64,000 nt of DNA from Arsenophonus nasoniae DSM 15247 (lineage in GTDB: Bacteria > Pseudomonadota > Gammaproteobacteria > Enterobacterales > Enterobacteriaceae): the NCBI RefSeq assembly GCF_000429565.1, contig NZ_AUCC01000003.1:35452-99451 (forward strand). Direction: 5' to 3'. Position 1 is the first letter of the stretch, and each line of letters opens with the position of its first letter. The translations under genes were made by a program, and so were the position numbers. The notes beneath the pieces are model-generated. The model was not told the DNA's origin. It saw nothing but the letters and a program-made list of their open reading frames with translations, and did no database searches. Shown piece after piece: positions 17,416 through 29,322 of this stretch.

Positions 17416-17445
17416 ATTTTACTTCAATGTGTAGGGCTTTGTAAA
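17416..17445 (-). promoter_or_regulatory. Candidate sigma-70 promoter of the rpsU-dnaG-rpoD operon
   Basis: On the minus strand TTTACA (17445-17440) is followed after 18 bases by TAAAAT (17421-17416), giving a start about 65 bases before rpsU. The boxes match consensus well apart from spacing one above the optimum. No LexA box matching CTGT-N8-ACAG was seen. The rest of the 17345-17666 gap is AT-rich and should also hold the tsaD promoter. Confidence 0.55.
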
Positions 17446-17666
17446 GTGCTGTATAAAAACGAAACGCACAAAATCAGCCAATTAATTATTTTTAATGAAA
17501 AAATAGTTGGCATAGTCTAGCTGATAATGGATAAGCCATACAAATTATTTATGTTAATTATAACTGATTTAATCCAGATAGACAGTTATTTATTTGCTGA
17601 GAAGTTGCACCTTTTTTACCTAAATAGTGATAAACTTGCATTATTAGCGAAGGTGGTGAGTAATAT

Positions 17667-18707
17667 ATGCGTGTTTTAGGTATAGAGACATCTTGCGATG
17701 AAACGGGTATCGCGATTTATGATGATCAAGTAGGTTTGTTAGCCAATCAATTATATAGCCAGGTAAAATTGCATGCCGATTATGGCGGCGTGGTGCCTGA
17801 ATTAGCTTCTCGCGATCATATTCGTAAAACAATTCCTTTAATTAAAGTGGCACTACAACAAGCGGGTTTAACCGGCAGTGATATTGATGCCGTTGCTTAT
17901 ACCGCAGGTCCAGGTTTGATCGGTGCTTTATTGGTGGGAGCAACAATTGGGCGTTCATTAGCGTTTGCCTGGCGAGTACCGGCTATCGCAATTCATCACA
18001 TGGAAGGGCATTTACTGGCACCCATGCTGGAAGAAAATCGTCCTGAATTTCCTTTTGTGGCATTATTGGTTTCCGGTGGGCATACTCAATTAATTAATGT
18101 CATGGCGATTGGTCAATATCAGCTATTAGGCGAGTCAATTGATGATGCTGTGGGTGAAGCTTTTGATAAAACAGCAAAATTATTAGGTTTGGATTATCCG
18201 GGTGGGCCGGCATTGTCATTGATGGCCCAACGAGGGCAGGTTGGTCGTTTTGTATTTCCTCGTCCGATGATAGATCGCCCTGGACTGGATTTTAGTTTTT
18301 CAGGTTTAAAAACGTTTGCGGCCAATACCATTCGTAATAATAATATGGATCAACAAACCGCTTCGGATATTGCTCGGGCATTTGAGGATGCCGTTGTGGA
18401 TACATTAGTGATCAAATGTAAACGCGCTTTAGAGCAAACTGGGATTAAGCGGTTAGTTATGGCCGGTGGTGTAAGTGCAAATCGCACCTTACGAGCGAAA
18501 ATGGCAGAATCGATAACAAAAATTGGCGGACAGGTTTTTTATGCTCGACCCGAATTTTGTACCGATAATGGCGCGATGATAGCGCTAGCTGGCATGATCC
18601 GTTTAAAAAATGGCGTCAGTGACAGTCTGGATATCACTGTTAAAGCGCGTTGGCCGCTGGCAGATTTGTCACCGTTAACATTCACATCGCTACATAAATC
18701 AACTTAA
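17667..18707 (+). CDS. tsaD: tRNA N6-threonylcarbamoyladenosine (t6A37) synthase subunit TsaD
   Basis: 346 residues (E. coli 337; the extra residues are C-terminal). Metal ligands His111 and His115 are seen in AIHHMEGHL; the ATP-binding ASKHA elements include [10 protein letters not shown] at the start, LVSGGHTQL (about 133-142), and MAGGVSANR near 268. With TsaB, TsaC and TsaE it makes t6A37 in tRNAs reading ANN codons, including the Ile tRNAs. It is divergent from rpsU as in E. coli. A GGTGGTGAG element precedes the ATG. Confidence 0.97.
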   Translation: MRVLGIETSCDETGIAIYDDQVGLLANQLYSQVKLHADYGGVVPELASRDHIRKTIPLIKVALQQAGLTGSDIDAVAYTAGPGLIGALLVGATIGRSLAFAWRVPAIAIHHMEGHLLAPMLEENRPEFPFVALLVSGGHTQLINVMAIGQYQLLGESIDDAVGEAFDKTAKLLGLDYPGGPALSLMAQRGQVGRFVFPRPMIDRPGLDFSFSGLKTFAANTIRNNNMDQQTASDIARAFEDAVVDTLVIKCKRALEQTGIKRLVMAGGVSANRTLRAKMAESITKIGGQVFYARPEFCTDNGAMIALAGMIRLKNGVSDSLDITVKARWPLADLSPLTFTSLHKST

Positions 18708-18729
18708 AGCATAAAAATTAATAAAATGA

Positions 18730-19386
18730 TCAATCATTTTTTTCTTGTTTTTTAGAGGATTGAATAATTTCTTTATCAGTTTTTTCGCTTTTTTTCTTTA
18801 TTTTTTGCCATATACGGCTCTCTTGTCCTCGCCATAGACGCTGAATGTTATCATGATGACGAAAGAGTATTAAACATGAAAGCATCGCCACCGGGAAGGT
18901 GAATTCCGGTTTGAACCACCAAACATAGAAGGGAGCTAATAGAGCAGTGACAATAGCGCCTAATGATGAATATCCGCTGAGTAGAACAGTGAGCAGCCAG
19001 GTACCCGCGATAACGCCAGATAAGCCCCAGCCAATGGCGACAATAGAACCAAAAGCAGTAGCAACGCCTTTCCCGCCTTTAAAATGAAAAAAAATAGGGT
19101 AAATATGGCCTAAACAAGCGGCAATAGCGATAATTCCAAGATAAAAGGGAGGGACATTTAAATAATAGGCTAGCCAAACTGGGATCATTCCTTTTAGAAT
19201 GTCGCAAATAAGCACAGCTACAGCAGCGGCTTTACCACCGATACGTAACACGTTGGTTGCTCCAGGATTCTCGGAACCATGATGTCGAGGATCAGGAAGA
19301 CCTATCAATCGGCAGATCAAGACGGCGCTTGAGATTGAACCACAGAGGTAGGCGAAGATAATCATGCCAAGTGCGATTGCACTCAT
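18730..19386 (-). CDS. plsY: Glycerol-3-phosphate acyltransferase PlsY
   Basis: 218 residues from the ATG at 19386 ([19 protein letters not shown]), with GGAG just upstream; E. coli has 205. Multi-pass membrane protein with the family motifs [12 protein letters not shown] (acyl-phosphate and G3P site), [18 protein letters not shown] and a conserved C-terminal [11 protein letters not shown]. It transfers acyl from acyl phosphate to glycerol-3-phosphate, the first step of phospholipid synthesis. The C-terminal tail is longer and Lys-rich. Converges with tsaD with only 22 bases between; an AAAATGAT/ATCATTTT symmetry overlaps its stop. Confidence 0.95.
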   Translation of the reverse strand: MSAIALGMIIFAYLCGSISSAVLICRLIGLPDPRHHGSENPGATNVLRIGGKAAAVAVLICDILKGMIPVWLAYYLNVPPFYLGIIAIAACLGHIYPIFFHFKGGKGVATAFGSIVAIGWGLSGVIAGTWLLTVLLSGYSSLGAIVTALLAPFYVWWFKPEFTFPVAMLSCLILFRHHDNIQRLWRGQESRIWQKIKKKSEKTDKEIIQSSKKQEKND

Positions 19387-19753
19387 ATCATTACTCCAAA
19401 TAATCAAGATCTTTTTTAACTTAAGGTATTAATAATACTTGTATTTTATCGAAATATTATTTGCATACCGCGTTTTGAAGATCATGGTAATATCAGAACA
19501 TTAATAAAATATACAGTATAGTTGTTAGTAAAACTAACAAATATCTATCCTAGGTTTATTTTTAAGTTGTGGTGAATTATTTTTTCAACCTTTTGGTTTT
19601 TTGGCAATATTTAGCAGCATAATAATTTTTTATTCTCTATTATTACCGCAAATTTTACTAAAATGTGTGATGATAGGGTCATTTTCACAATGATAAAAGA
19701 TAAGTCTCTGGATAGTATTCATTGGGATAAATTAAAACATGAGAGAAGGGTAA
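19387..19753. other. Divergent plsY-folB control region
   Basis: 367 AT-rich bases with no gene seen on either strand. It must contain both promoters; several AT-rich -10-like strings occur but none stands out. A GAGAGAAGGG ribosome site for folB lies at its right end. Confidence 0.5.
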
Positions 19754-20110
19754 ATGGATATTATATTTATTGAGCAATTATCAGTATTCACAACCATTGG
19801 TGCTTATGATTGGGAACAAACTATCCAACAAAAACTGTTACTCGATATCGAAATGGGATGGGATAATCAGCGTGCAGCTAAAAGTGATCAAGTCGAATAT
19901 TGTTTAGATTATGCTCAGGTTAGCCATGTGGTAATAAACCATATAGAAACACAAAAATTTGCCTTGATAGAACGGGTTGCACAGGAGGTTGCTGATATTA
20001 TTTTACATCAGTTCAATAGCTGTTGGGTACGAGTTAAAGTCTGTAAACCTGGTGCCGTGGCTCGGGCTAAACAGGTTGGTGTGATTATTGAGCGAACAAA
20101 ATCGGCTTAG
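19754..20110 (+). CDS. folB: Dihydroneopterin aldolase
   Basis: 118 residues (E. coli 122). The protein begins MDIIFIEQLSVFTTIGAYDWEQ, with the conserved Tyr/Asp/Glu pattern of the active site, and ends in a beta strand PGAVARAKQVGVIIER. It converts dihydroneopterin to hydroxymethyl-dihydropterin in folate synthesis. Converges with cca, six bases apart. In E. coli uppP (bacA) lies between these two genes; it is absent here. Confidence 0.96.
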   Translation: MDIIFIEQLSVFTTIGAYDWEQTIQQKLLLDIEMGWDNQRAAKSDQVEYCLDYAQVSHVVINHIETQKFALIERVAQEVADIILHQFNSCWVRVKVCKPGAVARAKQVGVIIERTKSA

Positions 20111-20116
20111 GCTAAC

Positions 20117-21355
20117 TTAAATAGGTAAAATGGCTTGTTGCAGCCGCCAATCAGTTAATGCCTGAATACGCTGCTGGGTAAGCGCATCTCTGATCGCGAT
20201 ACCTTTAATTCCCTGTTCAATCAGATTTTTACTGGATACTTGTTGTACTATTTTAAACGCTTCAATAACAAACTTAGCTTGTGGGTAAGTGATATGTTCT
20301 TGCCCCATCCAGCTGCGGGCATCGGCTTCACAGGCAATAGCCAGTTGATTGATGCGCTCTGGTTTCCGCCAACTATCTAATTGATTGAAGAGGTTAATCA
20401 CACTTTCAGGTTGTAACTGGTTAATTTGGTGGATTTGCTGATGAAAACGGGCAACTAATTTAGCTAACTCTTTCATTCTATTAGGAATACGTAACCGGTT
20501 ACACATAGCCTCAATCAAGGGAATAGCTTTGATTGCATGATCCCGATGATCAGGCCATTGTTCTGGCGGGGTCAATGCCTTACCAAAGTCATGGCAGAGT
20601 GCAGCGAAGCGAGTTTCGATATTGTCAGTTAATAATGCCGCCATTTTTAAGGTTAACAGCGTGTGTATTCCGGTGTCCATTGCGGCATGTGATTCTGCTG
20701 CGCTGGGGATGCCAAACAATTGATTAATTTCAGGAAAAAGAATAGCTAGTGCGCCACAATCATGTAAGACATGAAAATAAGTTTCCGGCGCGGATGATTG
20801 TAATGCTTTTTCTGTTTCGCTCCATACTCTTTCTGCACTAATTGTACTAAGCTCTTGATTAAAAATCATTTTTTCCATCAATGATTGTGTCTCATTGGCA
20901 ATAGTAAATTTTTGCTTAGCCAGTCGAGCAGCAAAACGCGCCACTCTAAGTATCCGTAAAGGATCTTCGGCAAAAGCTGCGGAAACATGGCGTAATAAGC
21001 GGTTTTTTATGTCTTGTTCACCATGAAAGGGATCAATCAATTGGCCATCTTCGGTTTGGGCGATGGCGTTGATAGTCAGATCTCGACGTAACAAATCCTC
21101 TTCTATTGTGACATCAGGTGCGGCATAGCAAGAAAAACCGGTATAGCCTACGCCCGTTTTGCGTTCTGTACGGGCAAGGGCATATTCTTCACGTGTTTTG
21201 GGATGGAGAAAAACGGGAAAATCCTTACCTACTTGCTGGAAACCTAATTTGATTAAATCTTCTGGGGTAGCGCCGACCACGACCCAGTCACGATCAGAGA
21301 CTGGCAATCCTAATAGCTGATCTCTTACCGCGCCACCAACAAGATAAATCTGCAT
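20117..21355 (-). CDS. cca: Multifunctional CCA-adding enzyme (tRNA nucleotidyltransferase with HD domain)
   Basis: 412 residues, as in E. coli. The N-terminal nucleotidyltransferase shows [10 protein letters not shown] and the metal ligands Asp21 and Asp23 in DRDWVVVG, then [10 protein letters not shown]. The C-terminal HD phosphohydrolase shows [10 protein letters not shown] and HRDH near residues 252-272. It adds or repairs CCA at tRNA 3' ends. It lies ten bases after ygiM on the same strand, forming a ygiM-cca unit as in E. coli. Confidence 0.97.
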   Translation of the reverse strand: MQIYLVGGAVRDQLLGLPVSDRDWVVVGATPEDLIKLGFQQVGKDFPVFLHPKTREEYALARTERKTGVGYTGFSCYAAPDVTIEEDLLRRDLTINAIAQTEDGQLIDPFHGEQDIKNRLLRHVSAAFAEDPLRILRVARFAARLAKQKFTIANETQSLMEKMIFNQELSTISAERVWSETEKALQSSAPETYFHVLHDCGALAILFPEINQLFGIPSAAESHAAMDTGIHTLLTLKMAALLTDNIETRFAALCHDFGKALTPPEQWPDHRDHAIKAIPLIEAMCNRLRIPNRMKELAKLVARFHQQIHQINQLQPESVINLFNQLDSWRKPERINQLAIACEADARSWMGQEHITYPQAKFVIEAFKIVQQVSSKNLIEQGIKGIAIRDALTQQRIQALTDWRLQQAILPI

Positions 21356-21365
21356 GCTATTTTCT

Positions 21366-21989
21366 TCAATTCATCCAGCGATCATTACGTTTTTTACGTC
21401 GTGGGATAATATGAGGTAATAACAAACCAAAAATTAAACCTGCACCGGCAACACCACCACCATACATAAACCACTGCAAAATAAGCTCACGGCGATTATC
21501 ATCAAGATTAATTTGCGCAATTTCTAATTTTTTTCCTGAGCGAATTAATTCATTTTTTAATTTTTCATTTTCCGCAGTAAGGTTAGCAATAATTTGATCG
21601 CTGGCGGCAACTTTGCTTTGCTTTTCGCTGGTTTGATTATTCCAGTTACTATCAATGTTAGTTAATTTTTCACGTAACTCTTGATTTTCCTTTTCGAGCA
21701 AGGGAATACGTGCTTTTACACTGGGTGTTTGGCTAAGTTGATTTTTGGGTAACCAGGCGACTCGTCCTTTATAATCACGAATTTGAGCGTAGCCGGTTTC
21801 TTGATCTGTGCTTAATAATTGAACTTGATCACCGCTTTTTAGGCTACCAATAATACGATAATCGGTTCCGGGTCCTCGGTGGATAAAAGTCGGGAGTTCA
21901 TCAGAAACATAAAGCGTTTCTTCTGCTTGCGTCGTCATTGAGAGGTTAAATCCTATCAATGCTAGGATAAATAAAGGAAATTTTCTCAT
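21366..21989 (-). CDS. ygiM: SH3-domain periplasmic/membrane protein YgiM
   Basis: 207 residues from the ATG at 21989 ([17 protein letters not shown]), a signal-peptide start; a TTG three codons upstream is in frame. A bacterial SH3 domain follows ([23 protein letters not shown], residues about 25-90), then a coiled coil (about 98-160), one membrane helix (about 172-193) and a basic tail ending RWMN like E. coli. Function in the cell is not settled; an envelope role is inferred from topology. Upstream partner of cca. Confidence 0.92.
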   Translation of the reverse strand: MRKFPLFILALIGFNLSMTTQAEETLYVSDELPTFIHRGPGTDYRIIGSLKSGDQVQLLSTDQETGYAQIRDYKGRVAWLPKNQLSQTPSVKARIPLLEKENQELREKLTNIDSNWNNQTSEKQSKVAASDQIIANLTAENEKLKNELIRSGKKLEIAQINLDDNRRELILQWFMYGGGVAGAGLIFGLLLPHIIPRRKKRNDRWMN

Positions 21990-22465
21990 TGTATTCAACT
22001 ATCTTCAAACTGTGAAAAAAAGTGCTATTAGCTGATACTAATGCGTTAAATGTATTGATGCAAATCTAAAAAAGTAAAATAATGATTCTTTTAATTGATT
22101 TGCCATTATTAATAATATTTCATTTTTTATTATTTTCAGGCAAAAACATAGAATAAAATTCTCTATCAGTTATTTTGCTAGTATTTAGTTATTGATATAG
22201 CTTAAATCAATATTAGAATTATTTGTTTAGAAAATATATATTGCTGGCGGTAAGGGAAATGAATCCGCATTGGTTGCCGTTTTTGGGCTTATTTCTATTA
22301 AACTTATAGATCTTTTCAATCGTTAGTCATAAGACTGTCCATGTTTATCAACTACAGAATAAATAGAAAATAATAATCTACTTTTAGTATGAGCCTAAAC
22401 AGTATAAATAAAAATTGAAACGTATATTCTTAGGGACAGAAGATGTCAGAAAATCTGGACTAAAT
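21990..22465. other. Divergent ygiM-ygiF interval, no gene seen
   Basis: 476 bases, AT-rich, no convincing frame on either strand and no strong repeat. It should contain the ygiM-cca promoter. Long for a divergent region; with ygiF broken to its right, some of it may be decayed sequence. Confidence 0.45.
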
Positions 22466-23420
22466 ATGAGTCATCTAGAAATTGAATTAAAGTTGTCGGT
22501 TCTCCCAGAAGCTATTGAGCGGATCCGTGAAAAAATCATATCCTTTCACTATACGCATTTCTCCTTACATCAGTTGTCAAACATCTATTTTGAAACCGTG
22601 GATCATCAATTACGTCGCTGGGATATGGGATTAAGGATCCGCGGTTGTGATGGTCGTTTCGAAATGACGATAAAAACCGCGGGCAAGGTTATCGGTGGTT
22701 TACATCAACGGCCTGAATACAATGTGGAAATTCATAAACCTGAGATAAATCTTTTAGCATTCCCGGCCGAAATATGGCCTAAAGATACCAATGTTGATCG
22801 TTTACAGTCTCAATTAACAACCTTGTTTTATACCGATTTTTCTCGTGAAAAATGGATGGTAACTTATCATGGTAGTGAAATTGAAATTGTATTGGATCAA
22901 GGTAGTATTTATGCTGGTGCTAAAAAAACCTATTATGGAAATTGAACTGGAACTGAAAAAGGGCACATTAATCGAGCTTTTAGCGTTAGCAAAAGAGTTT
23001 GTTAATATTGAAGGATTGCGTTTGGCTAATAAAAGTAAGGCTGAACGAGGTTATTCACTGGTTCAAATTAGCGATCATGTTGATACTAAACTCTCTTTGT
23101 CACACTATAATTGGTTTACTATGCCAATTGAACTGGGATTACGTCAGTTATTAGTGTATTGGCAACACTATGAGGAGTGTTGGTTAGAAGATCAAACGCA
23201 AGCGAGACAAAATTTAAGTCATTTGTTGGTTTTAATACAGAAATTTTTAGTTCATTATGCGCATTCCGTCCCCCATTTTATTCGAGTACTACCATTAAAA
23301 GAAATAACGGTATTATTAACGGCTACAGATATTCAACCGGAAGTAGTCTGTTATAGTGCGGATTGGTTGCGTTGCAAACTGGCTTTTACCCAATGGCTTA
23401 CGGCTTTGACACTACCCTAA
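22466..23420 (+). pseudogene. ygiF: Inorganic triphosphatase YgiF (CYTH-CHAD), frameshifted and C-terminally truncated
   Basis: The first part starts MSHLEIELKLSV at 22466 and follows E. coli YgiF: CYTH motif EIELK, then LRRWDMGLRIRG, GGLHQRPEYN and EIVLDQG. The frame is lost at seven A residues (22922-22928) and stops at 22945. The homologous reading continues in the +1 frame (PIMEIELELKKG, KSKAERGYSLVQ, matching E. coli SKAARGYHLAQ) until a stop at 23420. Six A residues would restore the frame. Even then the protein would be about 317 residues against 433, lacking the last third of the CHAD domain. Slippage on the A run could give some full reading. It precedes glnE by 13 bases. Confidence 0.85.
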
Positions 23421-23433
23421 TGAAAGGCATTTT

Positions 23434-26286
23434 ATGAAATCGCTGCCATCAATATTGGTTCAGCAGGCGCAATGGGTGGTAGATGATTTTCAGCGTCACG
23501 TGCCGGAACTTTTACCGTTATTGCCCCAAGAAAAAACCTTTTTTGCTTTAAGCGATTTTGCTTATCAGCAGATCAAAAACCATCCTGCCTGGTGGGTGGC
23601 CATACGTCAACAGCCACCGCAAATAGGCGAATGGCAACATTATCATCAATGGTTAACCAAACAGCTGGCTAATATTACTGGTGAGGAGGAGTTGCAGCGG
23701 ATCCTAAGGCAATTTCGTCATCAAATGCTAATTAGGATCGCCTGGTTACAACTATTCCATGATGATAGCAATAATAAGCTGCAGATATTGCAGCATCTGA
23801 GTGAGCTAGCCGAAACGTTAATCATCGCGGCGAGAGATTGGCTGTATGAGGAGTGTTGTCAAAATTGGGGAACACCTTGTGATCCAGAGGGACTGCCACA
23901 ACCACTGCTAATCCTTGCTATGGGCAAGTTAGGCGGTGGAGAGTTAAATTTTTCGTCCGATGTCGATTTGATTTTTGCCTTTCCTGAAAATGGGGTTACT
24001 CAAGGGGGACGCCGTCAGATGGAAAATAGCCATTTTTTTACCCGATTAGGTCAAAAATTAATTAACTTATTGGCGCAGAAAACGATAGATGGTTTTGTCT
24101 ATCGGGTTGATATGCGTCTTCGTCCGTTTGGTGATAGTGGGCCATTAGTCTTTAGTTTTGCTGCTTTGGAAGATTATTATCAGGAACAGGGGCGAGACTG
24201 GGAGCGTTATGCGATGATCAAAATGCGCATTATAGGTGATGATAACTCAGTTTATAGCGATGGGTTAAAAAATATGTTGCGTCCCTTTGTTTTTCGACGC
24301 TATATCGATTTTGGTGTTATTCAATCGTTGCGTAATATGAAAAACATGATTGAGCGTGAAGTCCGTCGCCAGGGTTGGCAAGATAATATTAAATTGGGTG
24401 CCGGTGGTATCCGTGAAATAGAGTTTATTGGCCAAGTTTTTCAGTTAATTCGAGGTGGGCGTGAACCTCGCTTGCGCTCGCCGGCTTTGTTACCTACATT
24501 AATCGCAATTGATGAGCTTTCATTGCTGACAACAGAACAGGTAATGCAATTAACGGATAATTACCTGTTTTTGCGACGAACAGAAAATATATTGCAATCT
24601 ATTAATGATCAACAAAGCCAAATGTTACCTGAACAGGCTTTACATCGAGCGCGCCTGGCATGGGCGATGGGCTTTGATGATTGGCCGGCATTATATCAGC
24701 AAATCACCGCTAGAATGCAAAATGTTCACGCCATATTTGTGCAAACAATTGGTCAAGCTGATGAGAAAAACCATGATAGTTCGTTAACATTTTTTGTCCA
24801 TTTCTGGCAACAAATTGCGAGTGAAAGTGAACTGAAAACCCTATTAGTTGAGCTTAATGACGAAAAAAAACAAAATATTATTAAGCAGTTATGGCTTTTT
24901 CGCCAGGATTTAGCTAAGCGAACCATTGGTCCCCGTGGTCGCGAGGTACTTGATCAATTAATGCCAAAATTGATAGCTAAAATCTATCATAGAGATGATA
25001 TTAATCGGATTTTGCAACGAATTATTCTCTTGCTTATCAGTATAGTTAGTAGGACTACTTATTTAGAATTAATCTTAGAATCTGAACAGGTATTAACGCA
25101 TGTGATCCGTCTTTGTGCAGCATCACCAATGATTGCTGAGCAATTAGCTCGTCATCCATTATTACTAGATGAATTAATCGATCCCTTCTCACTTTACCAG
25201 CCATTACCCGTTACTGCTTATCGCGATGAATTACGCCAATATTTATTGCGTATTGATGAAAATGATGATGAACAGCAGCTTGAAGCATTGCGGCAATTCA
25301 AACAAGCTCAGCTTTTACGCATTGCTGCTGAAGATATTGCTGGCGTGCTTCCGGTTATGAAAGTGAGTGATCATTTGACCTATTTGGCCGAAGCTATTAT
25401 TGAGGTAGTGGTACAACTGGCGTGGAATAAATTAACTAAGCGTTATGGTAAACCTGCTCATCTATCTCAACAACCAGTTGGAGTAACCGGTTTTGCCGTT
25501 GTAGGTTATGGTAAACTGGGTGGCTTTGAATTGGGGTATGGTTCTGATTTAGATTTAGTTTTTTTATTTGATTGCCCATTAGGTGTTGTCACCGATGGGC
25601 AACGCGTCATTGAAGGTCGCCAGTTTTATTTACTATTCGCCCAGCAAATTCTTCATCTCTTTAGTACCCGAACTTCTTCAGGTATCCTTTATCAGGTAGA
25701 TGCTCGTTTGCGCCCATCAGGTGAATCTGGCATGTTGGTGAGTACATTCCAATCATTCGAGGATTATCAGAAAACGCAAGCCTGGACTTGGGAGCATCAA
25801 GCTTTGATCCGAGCGCGAATAGTTTTTGCTGAACCGCAATTAGAACAAGCGTTTAACCGAATTCGACGAGAAGCTCTGCTGATACCAAGAGAAGAAATGA
25901 CATTACGTCAGCAGGTCGTTGAGATGCGAAAAAAAATGTATCAGCATCAGGCTAACCGGCAGCAAGCATATTTTGATTTAAAAACTGATCCTGGCGGTAT
26001 CACTGATATTGAATTTATTGCTCAATATCTGGTATTACGTTACTGCGCAGACAATGTCGCATTACTGCGTTGGTCAGATAATGTGCGTATTTTTACCTTG
26101 TTAGCTGAATATGCTGTAATGTCTAGCGAGGAAGCTGAACAGCTAATTAAGATTTATACTGAAATGCGAGACACATTGCATCATTTGTCATTACAGGCGC
26201 TGCCCAGTAAAGTGTTAGCCTCTCAGTTTGAACAGCAACGTGAAAAAGTTCTGCTTAGTTGGCAAAAATGGTTTTATGCTAGTTAA
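23434..26286 (+). CDS. glnE: Glutamine synthetase adenylyltransferase / deadenylase
   Basis: 950 residues (E. coli 946). Two nucleotidyltransferase domains are seen: an N-terminal one with [18 protein letters not shown] (near 165-182) for adenylyl removal and a C-terminal one with [19 protein letters not shown] (near 690-710) for adenylylation, both with the DxD pair, and VDMRLRPFG / VDARLRPSG after each. It adjusts glutamine synthetase activity to nitrogen supply together with PII. It follows the broken ygiF on the same strand, with AAAGG before the ATG. Confidence 0.97.
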   Translation: MKSLPSILVQQAQWVVDDFQRHVPELLPLLPQEKTFFALSDFAYQQIKNHPAWWVAIRQQPPQIGEWQHYHQWLTKQLANITGEEELQRILRQFRHQMLIRIAWLQLFHDDSNNKLQILQHLSELAETLIIAARDWLYEECCQNWGTPCDPEGLPQPLLILAMGKLGGGELNFSSDVDLIFAFPENGVTQGGRRQMENSHFFTRLGQKLINLLAQKTIDGFVYRVDMRLRPFGDSGPLVFSFAALEDYYQEQGRDWERYAMIKMRIIGDDNSVYSDGLKNMLRPFVFRRYIDFGVIQSLRNMKNMIEREVRRQGWQDNIKLGAGGIREIEFIGQVFQLIRGGREPRLRSPALLPTLIAIDELSLLTTEQVMQLTDNYLFLRRTENILQSINDQQSQMLPEQALHRARLAWAMGFDDWPALYQQITARMQNVHAIFVQTIGQADEKNHDSSLTFFVHFWQQIASESELKTLLVELNDEKKQNIIKQLWLFRQDLAKRTIGPRGREVLDQLMPKLIAKIYHRDDINRILQRIILLLISIVSRTTYLELILESEQVLTHVIRLCAASPMIAEQLARHPLLLDELIDPFSLYQPLPVTAYRDELRQYLLRIDENDDEQQLEALRQFKQAQLLRIAAEDIAGVLPVMKVSDHLTYLAEAIIEVVVQLAWNKLTKRYGKPAHLSQQPVGVTGFAVVGYGKLGGFELGYGSDLDLVFLFDCPLGVVTDGQRVIEGRQFYLLFAQQILHLFSTRTSSGILYQVDARLRPSGESGMLVSTFQSFEDYQKTQAWTWEHQALIRARIVFAEPQLEQAFNRIRREALLIPREEMTLRQQVVEMRKKMYQHQANRQQAYFDLKTDPGGITDIEFIAQYLVLRYCADNVALLRWSDNVRIFTLLAEYAVMSSEEAEQLIKIYTEMRDTLHHLSLQALPSKVLASQFEQQREKVLLSWQKWFYAS

Positions 26287-26396
26287 ATTGAAATAGAATT
26301 GACTGGCCATACTTTTTAGTATGATTGATAGAGCTGGGCTATGTTACTATTGGTAGCAATCTTGATCGCGGTAATTTATTTGTAATTGGAGTATGG

Positions 26397-27824
26397 ATGA
26401 AAATCACTCTCCCTGATTTTAAACAGGCTAGTATTTTGGTGATCGGCGATGTTATGTTAGATCGCTATTGGTATGGAGCAACTAACCGAATTTCGCCAGA
26501 AGCGCCCGTTCCGGTCGTTAAAGTGGAAATGAAAGAAGAACGTCCTGGTGGTGCGGCTAACGTTGCTATGAATATTGCAGCTTTAGGCGCTAATGTTCGT
26601 CTGGTAGGGCTGACAGGCGTTGATGATGCTGCCGAAGTATTAACCGAGAAACTAAATCAAGCTAATGTATGTTGTGATTTTGTCACGTTAGCAACGCATC
26701 CTACTATTACTAAGCTGAGAATTCTATCGCATAATCAACAACTTATTCGACTTGACTTTGAAGAAGGGTTTGCTAGTGTCGATATAAATCCGCTGCTAGA
26801 GCGTATTCGGCAAGCTTTGCCACATGTTGGGGCACTAGTACTGTCTGATTATGGTAAAGGTGCGTTAGCGCAAATTTCGCAGATCATTGCATTAGCAAAT
26901 GTTGCTCAAGTACCCGTACTTATTGATCCGAAGGGCAATGATTTTGAACGTTATCGCGGCGCGACTTTATTAACCCCCAACATGTCTGAATTTGAAGCCA
27001 TTGTTGGTAAATGTGCTAGCAATGCTGAAATTGAGCAGAAAGGGATGAAGTTAATTAATTCCCTTGATCTTAAAGGATTACTGATCACTCGTTCAGAACG
27101 AGGGATGACACTGTTGCAACGTGAAAAGCCGCCTTTACATTTACCGACTCAAGCGCAGGAAGTTTATGATGTTACCGGCGCCGGCGATACGGTTATTGCT
27201 GTGTTGGCTACGGCGTTGGCGGCTCAACAGGATTTCCATCAAGCTTGTGTATTAGCTAATGCGGCGGCTGGAGTCGTGGTTGGAAAACTGGGTACTTCAA
27301 CGGTGTCACCTATCGAGTTGGAAAATGCCATCCATGGTCGCGCTGATGATGGTTTTGGGGTGATGAATGAGCAGCAATTAAAGCATGCGGTTGCTGCCGC
27401 TCGTAGTCGTGGCGAGAAGATCGTGATGACCAATGGTTGCTTTGATATTTTACATGCCGGGCATGTTATTTATTTGGCCAATGCGCGCAAGTTAGGCGAT
27501 CGGTTGATTGTTGCTGTCAATAGTGATGCTTCAACTAAACGGCTAAAAGGTGATGAGCGTCCTATTAATCCATTAGCTCAACGTATGACCGTATTAGGAG
27601 CGCTAGGTTCGGTAGATTGGGTGGTCCCATTTGAAGAAGATACGCCTCAACGCCTGATCAGTGAAATCTTACCTGATGTATTAGTTAAAGGTGGTGATTA
27701 TAAGCCGGAAGATATTGCCGGTAGCCAAGAGGTCTGGGCGGCAGGTGGCGAAGTTAAAGTACTTAATTTTGAACAAGGGCTGTCTACAACAAATATCATT
27801 AATACCATTATGAAAAATGATTAA
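26397..27824 (+). CDS. hldE: Bifunctional heptose-7-phosphate kinase / heptose-1-phosphate adenylyltransferase
   Basis: 475 residues (E. coli 477) from the ATG at 26397 ([20 protein letters not shown]) with TTGGAG five bases upstream; a longer in-frame start at 26325 has no support. The N-terminal PfkB kinase domain ends with [14 protein letters not shown]; the C-terminal cytidylyltransferase-like domain has [12 protein letters not shown] (HxGH) and [14 protein letters not shown]. It supplies ADP-heptose for LPS inner core. Followed by a strong terminator. Confidence 0.97.
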   Translation: MKITLPDFKQASILVIGDVMLDRYWYGATNRISPEAPVPVVKVEMKEERPGGAANVAMNIAALGANVRLVGLTGVDDAAEVLTEKLNQANVCCDFVTLATHPTITKLRILSHNQQLIRLDFEEGFASVDINPLLERIRQALPHVGALVLSDYGKGALAQISQIIALANVAQVPVLIDPKGNDFERYRGATLLTPNMSEFEAIVGKCASNAEIEQKGMKLINSLDLKGLLITRSERGMTLLQREKPPLHLPTQAQEVYDVTGAGDTVIAVLATALAAQQDFHQACVLANAAAGVVVGKLGTSTVSPIELENAIHGRADDGFGVMNEQQLKHAVAAARSRGEKIVMTNGCFDILHAGHVIYLANARKLGDRLIVAVNSDASTKRLKGDERPINPLAQRMTVLGALGSVDWVVPFEEDTPQRLISEILPDVLVKGGDYKPEDIAGSQEVWAAGGEVKVLNFEQGLSTTNIINTIMKND

Positions 27825-27845
27825 TATTTTGGCGTAAAAAATAGC

Positions 27846-27876
27846 AATGCCACGATAGGAGTATCGTGGCATTTTG
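27846..27876. terminator. Terminator between hldE and ubiK
   Basis: A twelve-base-pair perfect stem AATGCCACGATA/TATCGTGGCATT around GGAG, then TTG(TT) on the plus strand and, a little further on, a T run on the minus strand. It lies between two converging genes and can serve both. Confidence 0.8.
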
Positions 27877-27899
27877 TTATTCATATTTGTTTTCGTTAG

Positions 27900-28142
27900 C
27901 TAACGGTTTTTTTCTAATTGTTCGATGCGTTTTTCCATTTCGATCATTTTTTCACGGGTTCGCAGTAAAACTTGTGTTTGAATATCAAATTCTTCGCGTG
28001 AAACTAAATCGAGTTTTCCTAATTGGGACTGTAATGTTGCCCGTAGCTTTTTGTCAAGATCTTCACCTAAGTCACGTATCCCTTGCGGTAAGGTATCTTT
28101 GATCTGGCGAACAACTTGTTCTATTTTTTTCGCGTCAAGCAT
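27900..28142 (-). CDS. ubiK: Ubiquinone biosynthesis accessory factor UbiK
   Basis: 80 residues (E. coli YqiC/UbiK 96; the tail after the coiled coil is shorter). The sequence keeps [34 protein letters not shown] and [18 protein letters not shown], the family core, with a C-terminal coiled coil. In E. coli it binds UbiJ and lipids and assists the soluble Ubi complex in making ubiquinone. Monocistronic between hldE and the ribB riboswitch, in E. coli order. Confidence 0.92.
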   Translation of the reverse strand: MLDAKKIEQVVRQIKDTLPQGIRDLGEDLDKKLRATLQSQLGKLDLVSREEFDIQTQVLLRTREKMIEMEKRIEQLEKNR

Positions 28143-28387
28143 TACTATATCCTTTCAGGTCACAAATTATAATTTATAGGTTATTTAATAGCAGATCTTA
28201 AAATAATCAACTTACTTTGACAAAATTATTTTTAATAAATTTGGTGCTAAAAATGGCGCTGAATTAGCGGAAATAACCACTTAATAGCAAGTTGGCTGAT
28301 TATATAAATGAAAATGCTATCTGACTGATATATATTTTGTTATTGTTGATTGCTACAGAATTATATTCACGATATAGTTTAGCGGTT

Positions 28388-28550
<163 letters not shown>

Positions 28551-28668
28551 TAGCTGTAGTTTTGAGCTCTGCCAACTGTGCGCAGCTTTTTAAGATACTA
28601 GTTTGATTTTTTTACTCCCAAGCTCGCCCTGGTTCTGGTAATTTAGTATTTATTGATGAGGTTTTACC

Positions 28669-29322
28669 ATGAATCAGACGTCACTTTCCGCGTATGGCAA
28701 TCCAATTGAACGTATAGAGCTTGCTCTTAAGGCATTACGTCAAGGTAAAGGTGTGATGGTACTTGACGACGAAGGCCGTGAAAACGAGGGTGATATTATT
28801 TTTGCCGCTGAAACGATGACAGTTGAACGGATGGCATTAACTATCCGCCATGGCAGTGGAATTGTTTGTCTTTGTATAACCGAAGAACGCCGTATGCAAC
28901 TGGCATTACCAATGATGGTGGAAGAAAATTCTAGTCAGTTCCAAACCGCATTTACTATCACTATTGAGGCCGCCGAAGGGGTTACAACTGGTGTTTCGGC
29001 CAGTGATCGTTTAATGACAATTCGTAAAGCGATTGCCGATGATGCAAAACCGTCCGATCTTAATCGGCCAGGGCATGTTTTTCCGCTCAAAGCCCAAGAA
29101 GGAGGGGTATTGCAGCGCCGTGGTCATACTGAAGCGACCATTGATTTGGTGACTTTAGCCGGTTTTAAACCAGCAGGCGTTTTGTGTGAGTTGACAAATG
29201 ACGATGGTACCATGGCTCGTATGCCAGAAGTGCTAATCTTTGCCAAGCAACATGATATGCCGGTAATTACGATTGAGGATCTGGTAACCTATCGTCAGCA
29301 ATTTACTAAAAAAGCGGGTTAG
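28669..29322 (+). CDS. ribB: 3,4-dihydroxy-2-butanone 4-phosphate synthase
   Basis: 217 residues, as in E. coli. The active-site loop is complete, [10 protein letters not shown] at 33-42 (Arg37, Glu38, Glu40, Asp42), with later [11 protein letters not shown] (about 150-160) carrying the His of the metal site. It converts ribulose-5-phosphate to dihydroxybutanone phosphate for riboflavin. It stands alone behind the FMN riboswitch; GATGAGG precedes the ATG. Confidence 0.97.
   Translation: MNQTSLSAYGNPIERIELALKALRQGKGVMVLDDEGRENEGDIIFAAETMTVERMALTIRHGSGIVCLCITEERRMQLALPMMVEENSSQFQTAFTITIEAAEGVTTGVSASDRLMTIRKAIADDAKPSDLNRPGHVFPLKAQEGGVLQRRGHTEATIDLVTLAGFKPAGVLCELTNDDGTMARMPEVLIFAKQHDMPVITIEDLVTYRQQFTKKAG

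Noticed and set aside
17401..17470. LexA box in the rpsU promoter region as in E. coli
   Set aside because: CTGT at about 17449 is not followed by ACAG at the required distance.
22869..23420. Second half of ygiF as an independent gene starting at 22869
   Set aside because: Its first 25 codons overlap the end of the first half out of frame and do not match YgiF; homology begins only after the A run.
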